Below are positions 1 to 10,440 of a stretch of 64,000 nt of DNA, in pieces. The notes below the pieces were generated by a model, which was given only the letters and a program-made list of their open reading frames with translations, searched no databases and was not told where the DNA came from. The stretch is from Larix kaempferi (Eukaryota; Streptophyta; Pinopsida; Pinales; Pinaceae): positions 5,409,501 to 5,473,500 of the forward strand of contig BSBM01000597.1 of assembly GCA_027924585.1 (NCBI GenBank), written 5' to 3'. The first letter of the stretch is position 1, and the number at the start of each line of letters is the position of its first letter. The position numbers and the translations under genes are program-made.

Positions 1-220
1 GAAAGGCGCCCTTCTCATGCAGTACGTGAAAGGAGGGCGCATTAAGCTCTAGGAGAGCTGAAACTGATCTGAAAGAAGCTCTGAGTTTTAGTTTGCTGAG
101 GGCTAGGTGCTGGTGTTGATGACTAGGATGCATGCAAACCTTAATTTTGCATGCATGACTGAAAATGAAAATGACAGAAAAGGTTGGAGGACTAGGATGG
201 AGTATAGGAATATCCTAACA
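1..220 (-). repeat. 3' LTR of the outer Copia element (truncated by window edge)
   Basis: This stretch matches 9659-9878 closely and ends (plus orientation) with TATCCTAACA, the reverse complement of the TGTTAGGATA start. The adjacent TCCCCCCTTA at 221-230 is the reverse complement of the polypurine tract. The rest of this LTR lies before the window. Confidence 0.85.
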
Positions 221-388
221 TCCCCCCTTAATCCATCTTGGGCCCTGGTAACTAGGACCAAAGGTCACCCATACAATCAATGAAATGATAAAAAATAAAG
301 AACTGTCCATAAACTGAGAAAATGGGGAAAACCTCAAGGGAAAAATACCCCCCCTCAAAAGAACAATAAAACTCAAAGAACCATCATA

Positions 389-2007
389 CTATGCAGAAAA
401 GAAAGAAGCTTTCATCAGTGAAAACTTTTGCAAAAGACTTGGCAAGCTGATCCCCTGTAGGAAGGTCTCCCACTGTGTGGAGGATGAAGCAAGTCTTTCA
501 GGAACTCTTTCTGTATCTGGAGCGAATGGAACATGACGAATCTTCCCAAAAGATGGAAGAGAGAACCCCATCATCATGCTGCATCTCTCATGGAGAGGTG
601 GATGGCATAATGCAAGGTTGGCATGATGTTGAATTCTAGTAGTTCTGTGAACATATAAGTCATCAACTGTGTTCTCAGTAGTAGCAAGGTTTGTGTGAGC
701 CCATATTGACCTTGAATCTAGACTGAGAATAGGTGTTGGTTCTGGATCTGAATCTTCTTGAACCATGATCTCAACATCAAAATCTTGATCTTCTTCTTCA
801 TTAGAAGAAGAGGAGTCACTGTGATCTTCATCAGAATCTGAAGGAATAGTTGGAGAGAAAGGCATGAAGTGTGAGAACTCATATGCCTTTGAGGCATGAT
901 TAGCAATCCCATTCGCTATAACCTTTCTAGTGGAGATTTCTATAATCTCTACTGTGTTTGGACCAAAAATTACTTGCTTTGGTGATCCTGTATGAGTCAT
1001 TTGATATACTGACAACAAATTAGCTATAAGAGAAGGAACAAATAAGACATTTTTGAACTTACCATGCTCCATATGAACTGTTCCCAATCCTTTGGCAGAA
1101 ATCTGAGAGTTGTCTCCCATGTGAATGGTAGGCCCATCTTGGAGATCCAAAGAGGAGAAGGGTTCTTTAGATGCAATCATGTGGTTGGAGGATCCAGAAT
1201 CTATGAGGAGGGATTTTGTCTTTGAAAATCTAGCCATCAATGCATGACAATCATCAGATCCACTTCCAGAATCAGACATCTTTGCTTCTTTTGGAACAAC
1301 AATTTGGTTTTGTTCAAGAAGCTTGGTTAGAAGATAAATCTTCTTGTGCATGCAAGCACTCTCAGGATGGTTTCCTCTCTTGCAGTAGGTACAATTTGGT
1401 CTCTTTTGTTTGTCATTCTTGGATCTTGAAGGTTTCTTTCCTTTGTCTTTTTGCCTCCCTTTTGCATTCGCTCCACTTGCTACACTAGCTAAAAGAGCTA
1501 GATCTTTGGAGGTTTTGATGGCATCCATTTGAAAAAAAATTTCCTCTTCTTGAATGAGGGCTTGAGTGAAGGCTTCTAAGGTAGGAAACTTCCATCCATG
1601 GATTGACATTCGTCTAGAGTGGAAAGTAGATACAAAGACAGAGAATTGAGATCCAAGTTTGCTCAAAATGGAAAGCACCAATTGCTCATCACTCTTAGTG
1701 ATGCCACGATGCTTGCATTGTACAACCAAATTTTTAAATTTTGAGAAGAATGTTTGAATGCTCTCGAAATTGCTAGGTTGTAGGGAAACCAATTCATTTT
1801 CAAGAATGTAGCCTCTTAACCAATCTTGTTTGCCAAAAAGACTCTCCAATTTGGTCCATAACGCTTTTGGAGACTTCAATCCTTCAACATGGAACAATAG
1901 ATCTTTGAACATATGAATCCAAAGGCTTCATCCAATTTGTTTAGATGCTTGATTCTCTCTCTAGCTATATGCGGTGTGGCATCTCTTTCATAAACCAATC
2001 TTTCAAG
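389..2007 (-). pseudogene. Copia gag-protease, C-terminal part of the interrupted gene
   Basis: The reading continues the gag of 8866-8975 after the nested insertion. From an internal ATG at 1912 it is open for 507 codons to 389. It shows the gag core (NELVSLQ, TFFSKF), a lysine-rich linker, a CCHC zinc knuckle (C-x2-C-x4-H-x4-C, about residues 174-187) for RNA binding, and a retropepsin-like active site LIDSGSSNHM near residue 237. The following stretch (VLFVPSL, NLLSVYQM) is the normal end of Copia protease. The remaining 170 residues are acidic and match the tail of the copy at 62.3 kb, not integrase. Compared with that copy, about 10 bases are missing just upstream of 1912, which breaks the frame between the two gag halves. 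Translation of a full product is therefore lost. Confidence 0.85.
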
Positions 2008-2559
2008 TGTTAAAATTCAATATGCTAAGACAGAAAATAACAGCATTACATTCCATTTCACAATAATAGCATATACAGGATCACTGAAGAAACAACAAGC
2101 AGAGCATAAACACAAGAGACAGAGACTTATCCTGGGAAACCCTCATGGGGTAGAAAACCCAGCAAAGCTTCCTCAATATAGATGACCAGCAATATACAAA
2201 GATGAAACCTTGAGACATGATCTCCTCCTCCACAATAGCAGACCTCTCCTCCACAAGTGCGCTATCCTCAAGTGTGTGAGTGTGTCAAATGAGGAACACA
2301 CCTCCTCTATTTATACACTACTCTGATATGTATTTTACACAAGTACATGTAGGCTCATATTTAACCATTAGGTTAAATACCCCATTATAACTGACTGGGT
2401 CGACCCCCACATGGTGGGTCTAATAACCCTAGTTACCACAACCAACTTGGAGGAATAAACATCTCCGGATTTATAGTATAATCACATCGGAGGTATGGAA
2501 CATCTCCGGAATAAATAATATACAAATATAATATTCTTTGAAGTTACAATATTTCAACA
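2008..2559 (-). repeat. 3' LTR of the nested element
   Basis: 552 bp, starting TGTTAAAATT and ending TTTCAACA in plus orientation. It is followed by CTCCCCCTTA, the reverse complement of the polypurine tract, which marks it as the 3' LTR of a minus-strand element. It is about 98.7 percent identical by eye to 8314-8865. Confidence 0.93.
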
Positions 2560-2756
2560 CTCCCCCTTAACGGGAAGGATATTATAACAGTATCTACACG
2601 AGCAAGGAGTCATCAAAATCATACATGATACATCTATAAATCATTGGAAGCTTTCTTAACATCATCAGTAACTCAACCAGTTACTAGAACATCAACATCT
2701 TCAGTACTGAGTCTTTATCTTCTGCAGCACTCGAACAACTATAGCAACATCAACGT

Positions 2757-3252
2757 CTGGATCCTCACGATCATCAACATCGTCATCACACGATCATCAA
2801 CATCGTCATCTCACGATCATCAGCATCATCATCACACGATCAGCAGCATCATCATCACACGATCATCAACATCGTCATATCACGATTAGCAGCATCGTCA
2901 TCACACAATCAGCAGCATCGTCATCACACGATCATCAGCATCGTCATCATATGATCAGCATCGTCATCATACGATCATCAGCATCGTCATCACACAATCA
3001 TCAGCATCGTCATCACACGATCAACATCGTCATCATACAATCAACAACATCGTCATCACACGATCAACATCATCATCATACGATCATCAGCATCGTCATC
3101 ACACAATCATCAGCATCGTCATCACACGATCAGCATCATCATCATACGATCAACAACATCGTCATCACACGATCAGTATCGTCATCATACGATCAATAGC
3201 ATCGTCATCACACGATCATCAGCATCGATCATCAGCATCGTCATCACATGAT
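2757..3252. repeat. Imperfect ATCATCAGCATCGTC microsatellite-like array
   Basis: Roughly 500 bp built from blocks such as GATCATCAGCATCGTCATCA with variable order. The block lies inside the nested LTR element and so travels with it. Because the unit is near a multiple of three it stays open in several frames and gives Ser/His-rich readings with no coding value. Confidence 0.9.
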
Positions 3253-3435
3253 CATATTACAGGATGATCAATCCTGCTCTCTTTAGGACATAGGTCCATG
3301 GATGATACAATCCAGATCAAGTTCCAGGATGATCAATCCTTATCTCTTTAAGACAAGTCTCATGTCTAGGGACGATCTAATCCCAACCACAGTGCCAGTC
3401 CTTTTTCATACTGGATGTGACCTAGATCAGATCTA

Positions 3436-3908
3436 GGATTTACCGCCACAGAGCCAGTCCTCTTTCATACTGGATGTGTCACGTCTACAGAGCCAGCCCT
3501 GTTTCATGCTGGATGTATCACATCTACAGAGCCAGCCCTGTTTCATGCTGGATGTATCACATCTACAGAACCAGCCCTGTTTCATGCTGGATGTATCACA
3601 TCTACAGAGCCAGCCCTGTTTCATGCTGGATGTATCACAACTACAGAGCCAGCCCTGTTTCATGCTGGATGTATCACATCTACAGAGCCAGCCCTGTTTC
3701 ATGCTGGATGTATCACAACTACAGAGCCAGCCCTGTTTCATGCTGGATGTATCACAACTACAGAGCTAGCCCTGTTTCATGCTGGATGTATCACAACTAC
3801 AGAGCCAGCCCTGTTTCATGCTTGATGTATCACAACTACAGAGCCAGCCCTGTTTCATGCTGGATGTATCACAACTACAGAGCCAGCCCTGTTTCATGCT
3901 GGATGTAA
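3436..3908. repeat. 39-bp tandem repeat array, about 12 copies
   Basis: The unit reads roughly TGTTTCATGCTGGATGTATC followed by ACATCTACAGAGCCAGCCC, 39 bp in total. About 12 copies follow head to tail with a few substitutions (CATCTACAG versus CAACTACAG). The period equals 13 codons and contains no stop in several frames, so long artificial readings appear on both strands. It is internal to the nested LTR element. Confidence 0.95.
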
Positions 3909-3949
3909 CCTAGAGCAATTCTAGGATTTGTCACGTACATTTTGAACCG

Positions 3950-4905
3950 AGGTCCAGGGATGATCCAGTCCTATCGTTCTGTTATCGGAGACCTCATGTC
4001 TACGGCTCTTCTTTAGGACTGAAGTCCGGGAATGATCCAATCCCCTCACATGTTCACTAAGAACTTCATTTTCGAAGACATACGTCTACGGCTCTTCTTT
4101 CGGACTGAAGTCCAGGAATGATCCAATCCCTTCACATGTTCACCAAGAACTTCATTTTCGAAGACATACGTCTACGGCTCTTCTTTCGGACTGAAGTCCA
4201 GGAATGATCCAATCCCTTCAAGTCCACCAAGGACTTCATTCTCGGAGACCTCACGTCTACGGCTCTCTTTAGGACTGAAAGTCCAGGGATGATCCAATCC
4301 CCTCAAGTCCACCAAGGACTTCATTCTCGGAGACCTCATGTCTACGGCTCTCTTTAGGAGTGAAAGTCCAGGGATGATCCAATCCCCTCAAGTCCACCAA
4401 GGACTTCATTCTCGGAGACCTCACGTCTACGGCTCTCTTTAGGACTGAAAGTCTAGGGATGATCCAATCCCCTCAAGTCCACCAAGGACTTCATTCTCGG
4501 AGACCTCACGTCTACGGCTCTCTTTAGGACTGAAAGTCCAGGGATGATCCAATCCCCTCAAGTCCACCAAGGACTTCATTCTCGGAGACCTCACGTCTAT
4601 GGCTCTCTTTAGGACTGAAAGTCCAGGGATGATCCAATCCCCTCAAGTCCACCAAGGACTTCATTCTCGGAGACCTCACGTCTACGGCTCTCTTTAGGAC
4701 TGAAAGTCCAGGGATGATCCAATCCCCTCAAGTCCACCAAGGACTTCATTCTCGGAGACCTCACATCTACGGCTCTTTTTAGCACTGAAAATCCAGGGAT
4801 GATCCAATCCCCTCAAGTCCACCAAGGACTTCATTCTCGGAGACCTCACGTCTACGGCTCTTTTTAGGACTGAAAGTCCAGGGATGATCCAATCCCCTCA
4901 ACTGT
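3950..4905. repeat. 85-bp tandem repeat array, about 11 copies
   Basis: The core unit includes TCTACGGCTCTCTTTAGGAC, GATGATCCAATCCCCTCAAG and CACCAAGGACTTCATTCTCG. The last eight copies are nearly identical at a spacing of 85-86 bp, while the first three are longer and more divergent. This homogeneous right half and degraded left half is typical of unequal exchange within the array. It sits next to the 39-bp array inside the nested LTR element. Confidence 0.95.
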
Positions 4906-4919
4906 ATTCTCATCTATAC

Positions 4920-5169
4920 AGGTACAAATATCCAAGAGCATGTATCACATCAAAACATGTATACATCACTAATCAAAACATGTATACATCTAGCATGTAT
5001 TCTCACTAATACATCTAACATCAAAACATGTATACATCACATCAAAAACATGTATACATCTAAAATAAAAGATATATAAGAGTTCTAAATCTAAATAATT
5101 CTAAGTAGCTAAGTGCAGTAAATAGGTAACCTCATCATTGATGAGACAGACTTGTTATCAGATACTATG
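4920..5169. other. AT-rich spacer with short ACATGTATACATC repeats
   Basis: A low-complexity stretch with at least four scattered copies of AACATGTATACATC between the 85-bp array and the pol remnant. No coding content is seen. Confidence 0.6.
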
Positions 5170-5735
5170 CTACTCCCCCTTTCGAGGAGGGTCCTTCTGG
5201 ACTATACCAAGCTTGTCTCGAAAGTATTTAAAGTTTACTCGAGACAGAGGTTTAGTCAAGATATTAGCAATCTGATCCTCAGTGCTTATATACTCGAGCT
5301 TGATAGCTCCTCTCTGCACCATATCTCGTATATAGAAGTATCGGATCTCTATGTGTTATTGACTTATCGTGGAATACAATATTTTCTATCTTGATTCATT
5401 TCTAAGTCAAACACTCCATATAATAGCTTCTGAAGCCACACTGCTTCACAGCTGGCAGAGCAAACAGCTATATATATATTCTGCTTCAGCAGTACTGAGA
5501 GCCACACTAGATTGTTCCTTGCTGAACCATGAGATCATGGCAGATTCAAGACTATAACATCCTCTCGATGTGTTCTTCCTGTCTGATACACTTTCTTCCC
5601 AAACACCATCTGAGTAGCCATCTGAAGTCATGATCTCCAAGATAGCATAGATCAAAGTCTATCGTATCCTTTATGTACCTCATCACATGCTTTGCAACTA
5701 ATTTGACCAATACTTTGGCACAACACTTTCCCATA
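5170..5735 (-). pseudogene. Copia RNase H and pol C-terminus remnant
   Basis: This is the only pol left in the nested element. On the minus strand, 5735-5450 reads in two overlapping frames as the Copia RNase H region: a chromosome-walk match to the motif (H/R)xMRYIKDTIDF, then SDRKNTSRGCYSL, ISWFSKEQSSVALS and STAEAEYI, all standard Copia signatures. After a gap, 5370-5170 reads as the final part of Copia pol: IRDMVQRGAIKLEYIS, TEDQIANILTKPLS and KYFRDKLGIV, ending near the purine-rich CTCCCCCTTT. A frameshift lies near 5650 and stops separate the two halves. It cannot yield an active enzyme. Confidence 0.85.
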
Positions 5736-8301
5736 TCTTGTATGCATACAATGGCTATCTAGATGCCTTCCATCTCTACCAGAACATACTATCGAGAGTG
5801 TGCACAACTCTCAGCATGTCAGCAAAGAGGTTTCATTCTAGACAAGCAACAATGGAATGTTTATCCAATTTACCAATCATATGCATATTAGTAGTATACT
5901 ATTCAATGTTCTATGAATATTTACACTCAACATGATATATTATAGGAATACAAATATGCATACAACCTATTACAGGCAATATCATTTACTATTTCAAATA
6001 ACAACTCAAATACTTATCTTTTATGTTTGTGTGGTTGCCTCCCGCTTGATCTTCTGTATGTCTTTTGAACTTCTATTCATTCTGTACCACTGTGCATGTT
6101 CAAGTGTCATCCTCATGATCTCATACACAAACATACATCCATTAGTATGTTCTAAATGTTATCAAAACATTATAGTTCTAAATAATCTTGAGAATGTATA
6201 GTCATGATTATAGTTAATAAACATTAGTATTCAAGATTTCAGGGAAGTCTTCTTTTACTCATGCATATCATCACTCAAGATAAAAGACATAATATGCATA
6301 ATCCCTTGATTACTAACTTTATGAATAAGCATAACCAATCATACCAAGTATACTTATATAAGGGATCCTAACACAAGGTAAGATTCATGGGAAACATACC
6401 TGGGTTAGTATACCTACTTAGTTATGTACAACAGACCTAAACAATCTCTTCAATGATTTAGAGATCCTGAGCTAGAACCTGCATGTCTCATAGGTTAAGC
6501 ATAATATAACAAAGTCATACATACCTCGTAAGTAGAACAAAGATTATGGATGAGTCTTTGTCTTCATGTTTTCATGGTCATGGAACCTGATTTGTCTTTT
6601 GTGATGTACCTGTATCTTGTTAGCAGACAACATCAACCTCACACAACATCATAATGCATTAGTACAATCATAAGTGTCAACACCCTAACCAATGAATATC
6701 TTCTATCATGCATTCATAATTTTGTTAAGGTGATACAACGAATCTAAAATCAAGATTGTATTAACCGTAATAACATGAAGACAAACATACCATAAACTTA
6801 ATCATGAACAAATGTCAAAACATACCTCGATGAGTCATACCTGTCGAGATCGCTTGTAATCTCCTTGTGTAAATCCTTAGCCTCATCTCCCTCTGAAACA
6901 GGAACTCCTTCACTTATGCAGGTGACCAATCCATCTTCTTCTAGGATTAACCCTATCCACTTGATTTGCAAGAACTAGACCTGGAGCTGGATATGGGTTT
7001 GTCAGAGAAACCCCAAAAATTCAAACTTTGAATTTCAAACTTCTGAAAGGATAGAAATATGCGCCTTGATGATCTGATCAAACTGATATATTCAGAATTT
7101 GGAAACTGCAAAGTTTCACTCCTCAATTTTGCCTTTGAAACTTCCGGATTCACTGGACATGACCCTGAACTGGGGTTTGATGAATCCCACTCTTCTGCCC
7201 AATCAAAATGTTTGATCCAAATCTCTAAGCTTCTATTTTTCTGAGGAGCTTCCAGCCATGGTCACAGATTTAAAAAATTCCCATTTTTACAGAAGCCCTA
7301 ATTTTCCACTTTTCTGATCAAAGTCCCGAACTAGGGTTTGATCAAGACCGGCCTTCTGCCCAACCAAAAAATATGATCTTGGTCTCTAAATTTCTATTTT
7401 GATGAGTAGCATTCAGCCGTGGTCTCCGTTTACAAAAATTCCAACTTTCTTCAAAGCCCTAAATTCCGGAAGCCATGAATGTAGGTACTCAAAAATAATT
7501 CTGTTTTGACAGAAATATGTACCTGATTGTTTCTGGTGTAACTCCAAACTTTTCAATCCACGGGGTCTAAAAAAAGTTTTCTGAGATATCCTGACCTTTT
7601 ATCTTTCCATCCTAACAGGTCTGACCTCAATTGGATTCTCTGAGAGAGAGTTATGTCAAATGTCGCAACGTGACCTGTTTTGGGATAAAACAGAAGAGCG
7701 AACTTGTACGGCGTGCCACGTGTCACTGTTTGAACTTCGGCCTCTGAAAACATTTCCTGAGGTAGCTCGGCCTGTTATATTTCCATCCTGATAGGTCTGA
7801 CCTCAATTGGACTCTCTGAGAGAGAGTTATGCCAAGTGTCGCAACATGACCTGTTTATGGGATAATACAGGAGAGCGAACTTGTACGGAGTGCCACGTGT
7901 CACTGGTTCAACTTCGGCCTCTGAAAACGTTTTCTTAGATATTACAGACTGTGTACTACCTGTCACTTTTTACGAAATTTCATTTGGAGCTTCCTAGCCC
8001 AAGATATGACATTTTTCCCAAGGTCACTTGATTTTGACTCAGATCTGGAAGAGGCAGAAACCCTATATTGTACAGATCATAAATCACAAAGTAAAACGAA
8101 TTAGAGGTTTTCCTTTGGACACAAGGTACCTGGAGATTTAATCTTCGTCCTGTAACAATTTCAGATCCGAAAACTTCGCCAAAATGGATTTATAGCGAAG
8201 GTTCTACGATGACTGGTTTTTGCTATGTAAAACCCTAACCTTCAAATTGTCGTAAGTAAAGCAAGTGTCTTTAGTGCCATACCTTGTCTTCCTTCAGGTT
8301 A
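5736..8301. other. Non-coding interior of the nested element with two local duplications
   Basis: No coding sequence is recognisable in these 2.6 kb between the pol remnant and the primer binding site. Two local direct duplications are visible: a diverged pair of about 160 bp (near 7170-7310 and 7330-7465, sharing TTCTGCCCAA and GAAGCCCTAA) and a clearer 178-bp pair at 7579-7756 and 7757-7934 sharing TGACCTCAATTGGA, GAGAGAGAGTTATG and GTGCCACGTGTCACTG. The latter holds the G-box-like palindrome CCACGTGTCAC in both copies. The region corresponds to the 5' leader of the element. Confidence 0.65.
7579..7934. repeat. 178-bp direct duplication with paired G-box-like motifs
   Basis: Two adjacent units of 178 bp share blocks AGGTCTGACCTCAATTGGA, GCGAACTTGTACGG and TGCCACGTGTCACTG. 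The palindromic CACGTG core of each unit resembles a plant G-box (bZIP/bHLH site). The pair lies in the leader of the nested element, so it might act as an enhancer, but that is inference only. Confidence 0.7.
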
Positions 8302-8313
8302 GCTCTGATACCA
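8302..8313 (-). other. Primer binding site, nested element
   Basis: GCTCTGATACCA in plus orientation, reverse complement TGGTATCAGAGC, complementary to the 3' end of initiator tRNA-Met. It directly abuts the 5' LTR end at 8314. Confidence 0.9.
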
Positions 8314-8865
8314 TGTTAAAATTCAATATGCTAAGACAGAAAATAGCAGCATTACATTCCATTTCACAATAATAGCATATACAGGATCACTGAAGAAACA
8401 ACAAGCACAGCATAAACACAAGAGACAGAGATTTATCCTGGGAAACCCTCATGGGGTAGAAAACCCAGCAAAGCTTCCTCAATATAGATGACCAGCAATA
8501 TACAAAGATGAAACCTTGAGACATGATCTCCTCCTCCACAATAGCAGACCTCTCCTCCACAAGTGCGCTATCCTCAAGTGTGTGAGTGTGTCAAATGAGG
8601 AACACACCTCCTCTATTTATACACTACTCTGATATGTATTTTACACAAGTACATGTAGGCTCGTATTTAACCATTAGGTTAAATAACCCATTATAACTGA
8701 CTGGGCCGACCCCCACATGGTGGGTCTAATAACCCTAGTTACCACAACCAACTTGGAGGAATAAACATCTCCGTATTTATAGTATAATCACATCGGAGGT
8801 ATGGAACATCTCCGGAATAAATAATATACAAATATAATATTCTTTGAAGTTACAATATTTCAACA
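8314..8865 (-). repeat. 5' LTR of the nested element
   Basis: 552 bp, TGTTAAAATT to TTTCAACA in plus orientation, next to the primer binding site on its left and the TCAAG duplication on its right. It contains a run of AT-rich sequence around TATTTATACACTACTC in plus orientation. Confidence 0.93.
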
Positions 8866-8975
8866 TCAAGCCCTTTGTTCATCAAGTGAATCTTCATCTC
8901 ACTCTTCCATTCAAAGTAATTGAAAGGAGTGAGGATCATGGGAGAAAGAGAAGAAGAAGCATTCAAACTGCTCAT
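8866..8975 (-). pseudogene. Copia gag N-terminus of the outer element, cut by the insertion
   Basis: The start ATG at 8975 is followed by a serine-rich leader and ILTPFNYFEWKSEMKIHL, matching the N-terminus of the gag at 60717 (ILAPFNYLDWRIDMQMVL). This is the usual start of Copia gag (DUF4219/UBN2-like). The reading ends at the TCAAG target site of the nested element and resumes at 2007. The 5' leader between primer site and ATG is about 105 bp. Confidence 0.85.
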
Positions 8976-9080
8976 CTTTGACTGGTGGAACAAGTGCAAA
9001 TAGAAACTGCTGCAACTGCTAGAACTTCGAAATACCTGCAAAAAACTCTCAAGAATGGAGGTAGAATATACTCTCAAATG

Positions 9081-9092
9081 GCTCTGATACCA
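9081..9092 (-). other. Primer binding site, outer element
   Basis: GCTCTGATACCA in plus orientation, the initiator tRNA-Met complement, immediately left of the LTR that starts at 9093. Confidence 0.9.
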
Positions 9093-9878
9093 TGTGAAAT
9101 TGCCCACATAAGATCCAAAGAGATGATGTAAACCTCACAATGAAAGAATTTAGGAATAATAGAAGAAGAGACAAGCAATAGAACTTAGATCCAAAGAAAC
9201 TCTGATTGAGGCAGAATAATTACACATGTTTCATTAAATAGAATAATAAACTGGTAAATATACAATGCTGAGTATGAGGATTTGAATTCACTAGGTTGAA
9301 TTCGAACTGGCCTTCATGCACAGATCCATAATCAGTGGAGAGTCATCAATGCCTAACTAGGAGTCCACCTTCTCATCGGTGAAGTCATCAATGCACAAGT
9401 AATGGTCAACCGGGAGTCAAACTAAGTCTAACTGAGTGTTGTTGGTGTAACTGGTACATGGAAGCACTAATGTAGTGAAGGAGGCTCAGTGAAGGGCACA
9501 AATGGAGCTAACTAGAGTCAGAACAGGTTGTATAGTCACACTGGAGGTCCATCGGAGTGGTAAGGTCAGTTAGCAGTCAGTTAATCCTTAAATCAAGGAA
9601 AGAACTGAAGATAACTGAACTAAACTGGAGTGGTAGGTGAAGAAAGGTGCCCTTCTCATGCAGTAGGTGAAAGGAGGGCGCACTAAGCTCTAGGAGAGCT
9701 GAAACTGATCTGAAAGAAGCTCCGAGGGCTAGTTTGCTCAGGGCTAGGTGCTGGTGCTGATGACTAGGATGCATGCAAACCCTGATTGCATGAAAACCCT
9801 AATTTTGCATGCATGACTGAAAATGAAAATGACAGAAAAGGTTGGAGGACTAGGATGGAGTATAGGAATATCCTAACA
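9093..9878 (-). repeat. 5' LTR of the outer Copia element
   Basis: 786 bp, ending TCCTAACA in plus orientation (TGTTAGGA in element orientation) and beginning TGTGAAATTG next to the primer site. Its right end matches 1-220. Its first 100 bases in element orientation resemble the LTR at 13031 (shared TATTCCTATAC, TCAGTCATGCATGCA), placing both elements in one family. Confidence 0.88.
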
Positions 9879-10249
9879 CATTATTGTGGTTGGAATGCAC
9901 TAGCTCAAGATGCAGAGGAGCCAAACAATCGTGACAATGGTCAAATTCCTAGTTACCTTGTTACTGGATGGTTTCAAGTGCTAACAGGTCATATATATAT
10001 GGGTGTCGATAGGTCACAACCCTTTCAATATTTCATTTTATATGGACCTTGTGTCCTATGTATTGAAATTCACACAGAAATTTCATCATATTAAATACAT
10101 GCCTTTTGGGCATATGCACCTGTCACTATGTAATGTGTTGTGTAGAGTCCACAAAATAAATTATCCCGATGTTTATAACGTAGTTCTAGTAAGTAGTGTG
10201 TGATCGTACAAAATCGGTGTGTTCATGTGGCTGGTGTTGCATCAACGGT
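9879..10249. other. Unassigned sequence right of the outer element
   Basis: AT-rich DNA with no recognisable coding content; a short open reading at 9880-10090 has no family signature. CATTA at 9879-9883 is the expected target duplication of the outer element, whose partner lies outside the window. Confidence 0.4.
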
Positions 10250-10440
10250 TTCCCTTCAAGTCAAGGTTAGCCAAGACTAGATTAAGTGATTAGAAATGCC
10301 TCCATTGTGGAAAATAGAGAGTCAAGCACATCCTTTGGGAGTGTATCTTTGCAAAATTTTGTTGGGAAGCAGTCCAGAACAGATTCTCTTTAGTCATTCA
10401 GGGAACCACTCATTGGAGTGAAACTCTGTTCGGGGATTGA
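10250..10440 (+). pseudogene. LINE reverse-transcriptase C-terminal zinc knuckle (zf-RVT) relic
   Basis: In one frame the reading is PKTRLSD, a stop, then KCLHCGK, a stop, RVKHILWECIFAKFCWEAV and TLFGD before a final stop. The spacing C-x2-C ... H-x4-C-x5-W is that of the zf-RVT domain found after reverse transcriptase in plant L1-type LINEs. Two internal stops show it is a relic. No endonuclease or RT is visible upstream; those parts may have been lost or never copied, since LINE copies are usually 5' truncated, although the 3' end and a poly-A tail are not obvious either. Confidence 0.6.

Larger units (their letters stand above)
2008..8865 (-). mobile_element. Nested Copia-type LTR element with tandem-repeat interior
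   Basis: Two 552-bp LTRs (2008-2559, 8314-8865) flank a 5.75 kb interior, and the target duplication TCAAG is perfect at 2003-2007 and 8866-8870. The primer binding site GCTCTGATACCA (8302-8313, minus orientation TGGTATCAGAGC) matches the 3' end of initiator tRNA-Met, and the purine tract lies at 2560-2570. By eye the LTRs differ at about seven of 552 positions, so the insertion is fairly recent. The interior holds no gag, protease or integrase; only a broken RNase H and the pol C-terminus remain (5170-5735). About 2.1 kb is tandem repeat arrays. The element is a non-autonomous deletion derivative that must have been mobilised by an intact relative. Confidence 0.93.
1..9878 (-). mobile_element. 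Gag-protease-only Copia-type LTR element, split by a nested insertion
   Basis: Read on the minus strand, the element runs from a 5' LTR (9878-9093) through a primer binding site to gag, is interrupted by a 6.86 kb insertion at 2008-8865, resumes with gag and protease (2007-389), and ends with a purine tract (230-221) and a 3' LTR cut by the window start. Without the insertion it would be about 3.6 kb, far too short for integrase and reverse transcriptase, and none is seen. The closest relative in the window is the element at 59774-63503, which also stops after protease; the LTR start also matches the element at 13031. This is a non-autonomous gag-protease element that must have used pol from another Copia. 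The target duplication cannot be checked because one end lies outside the window. Confidence 0.85.

Noticed and set aside
3433-3908. Long overlapping readings on both strands with a 13-residue repeat
   Set aside because: They are produced by the 39-bp tandem repeat, whose period is a multiple of three and which has no stops; no start context or homology supports a gene.
3436-4905. CRISPR-like appearance of regular repeats
   Set aside because: Units are contiguous without unique spacers, and the setting is a plant LTR element.
9786-10203. Two overlapping plus-strand readings right of the outer LTR
   Set aside because: The first begins inside the LTR, and neither shows homology or splice context.
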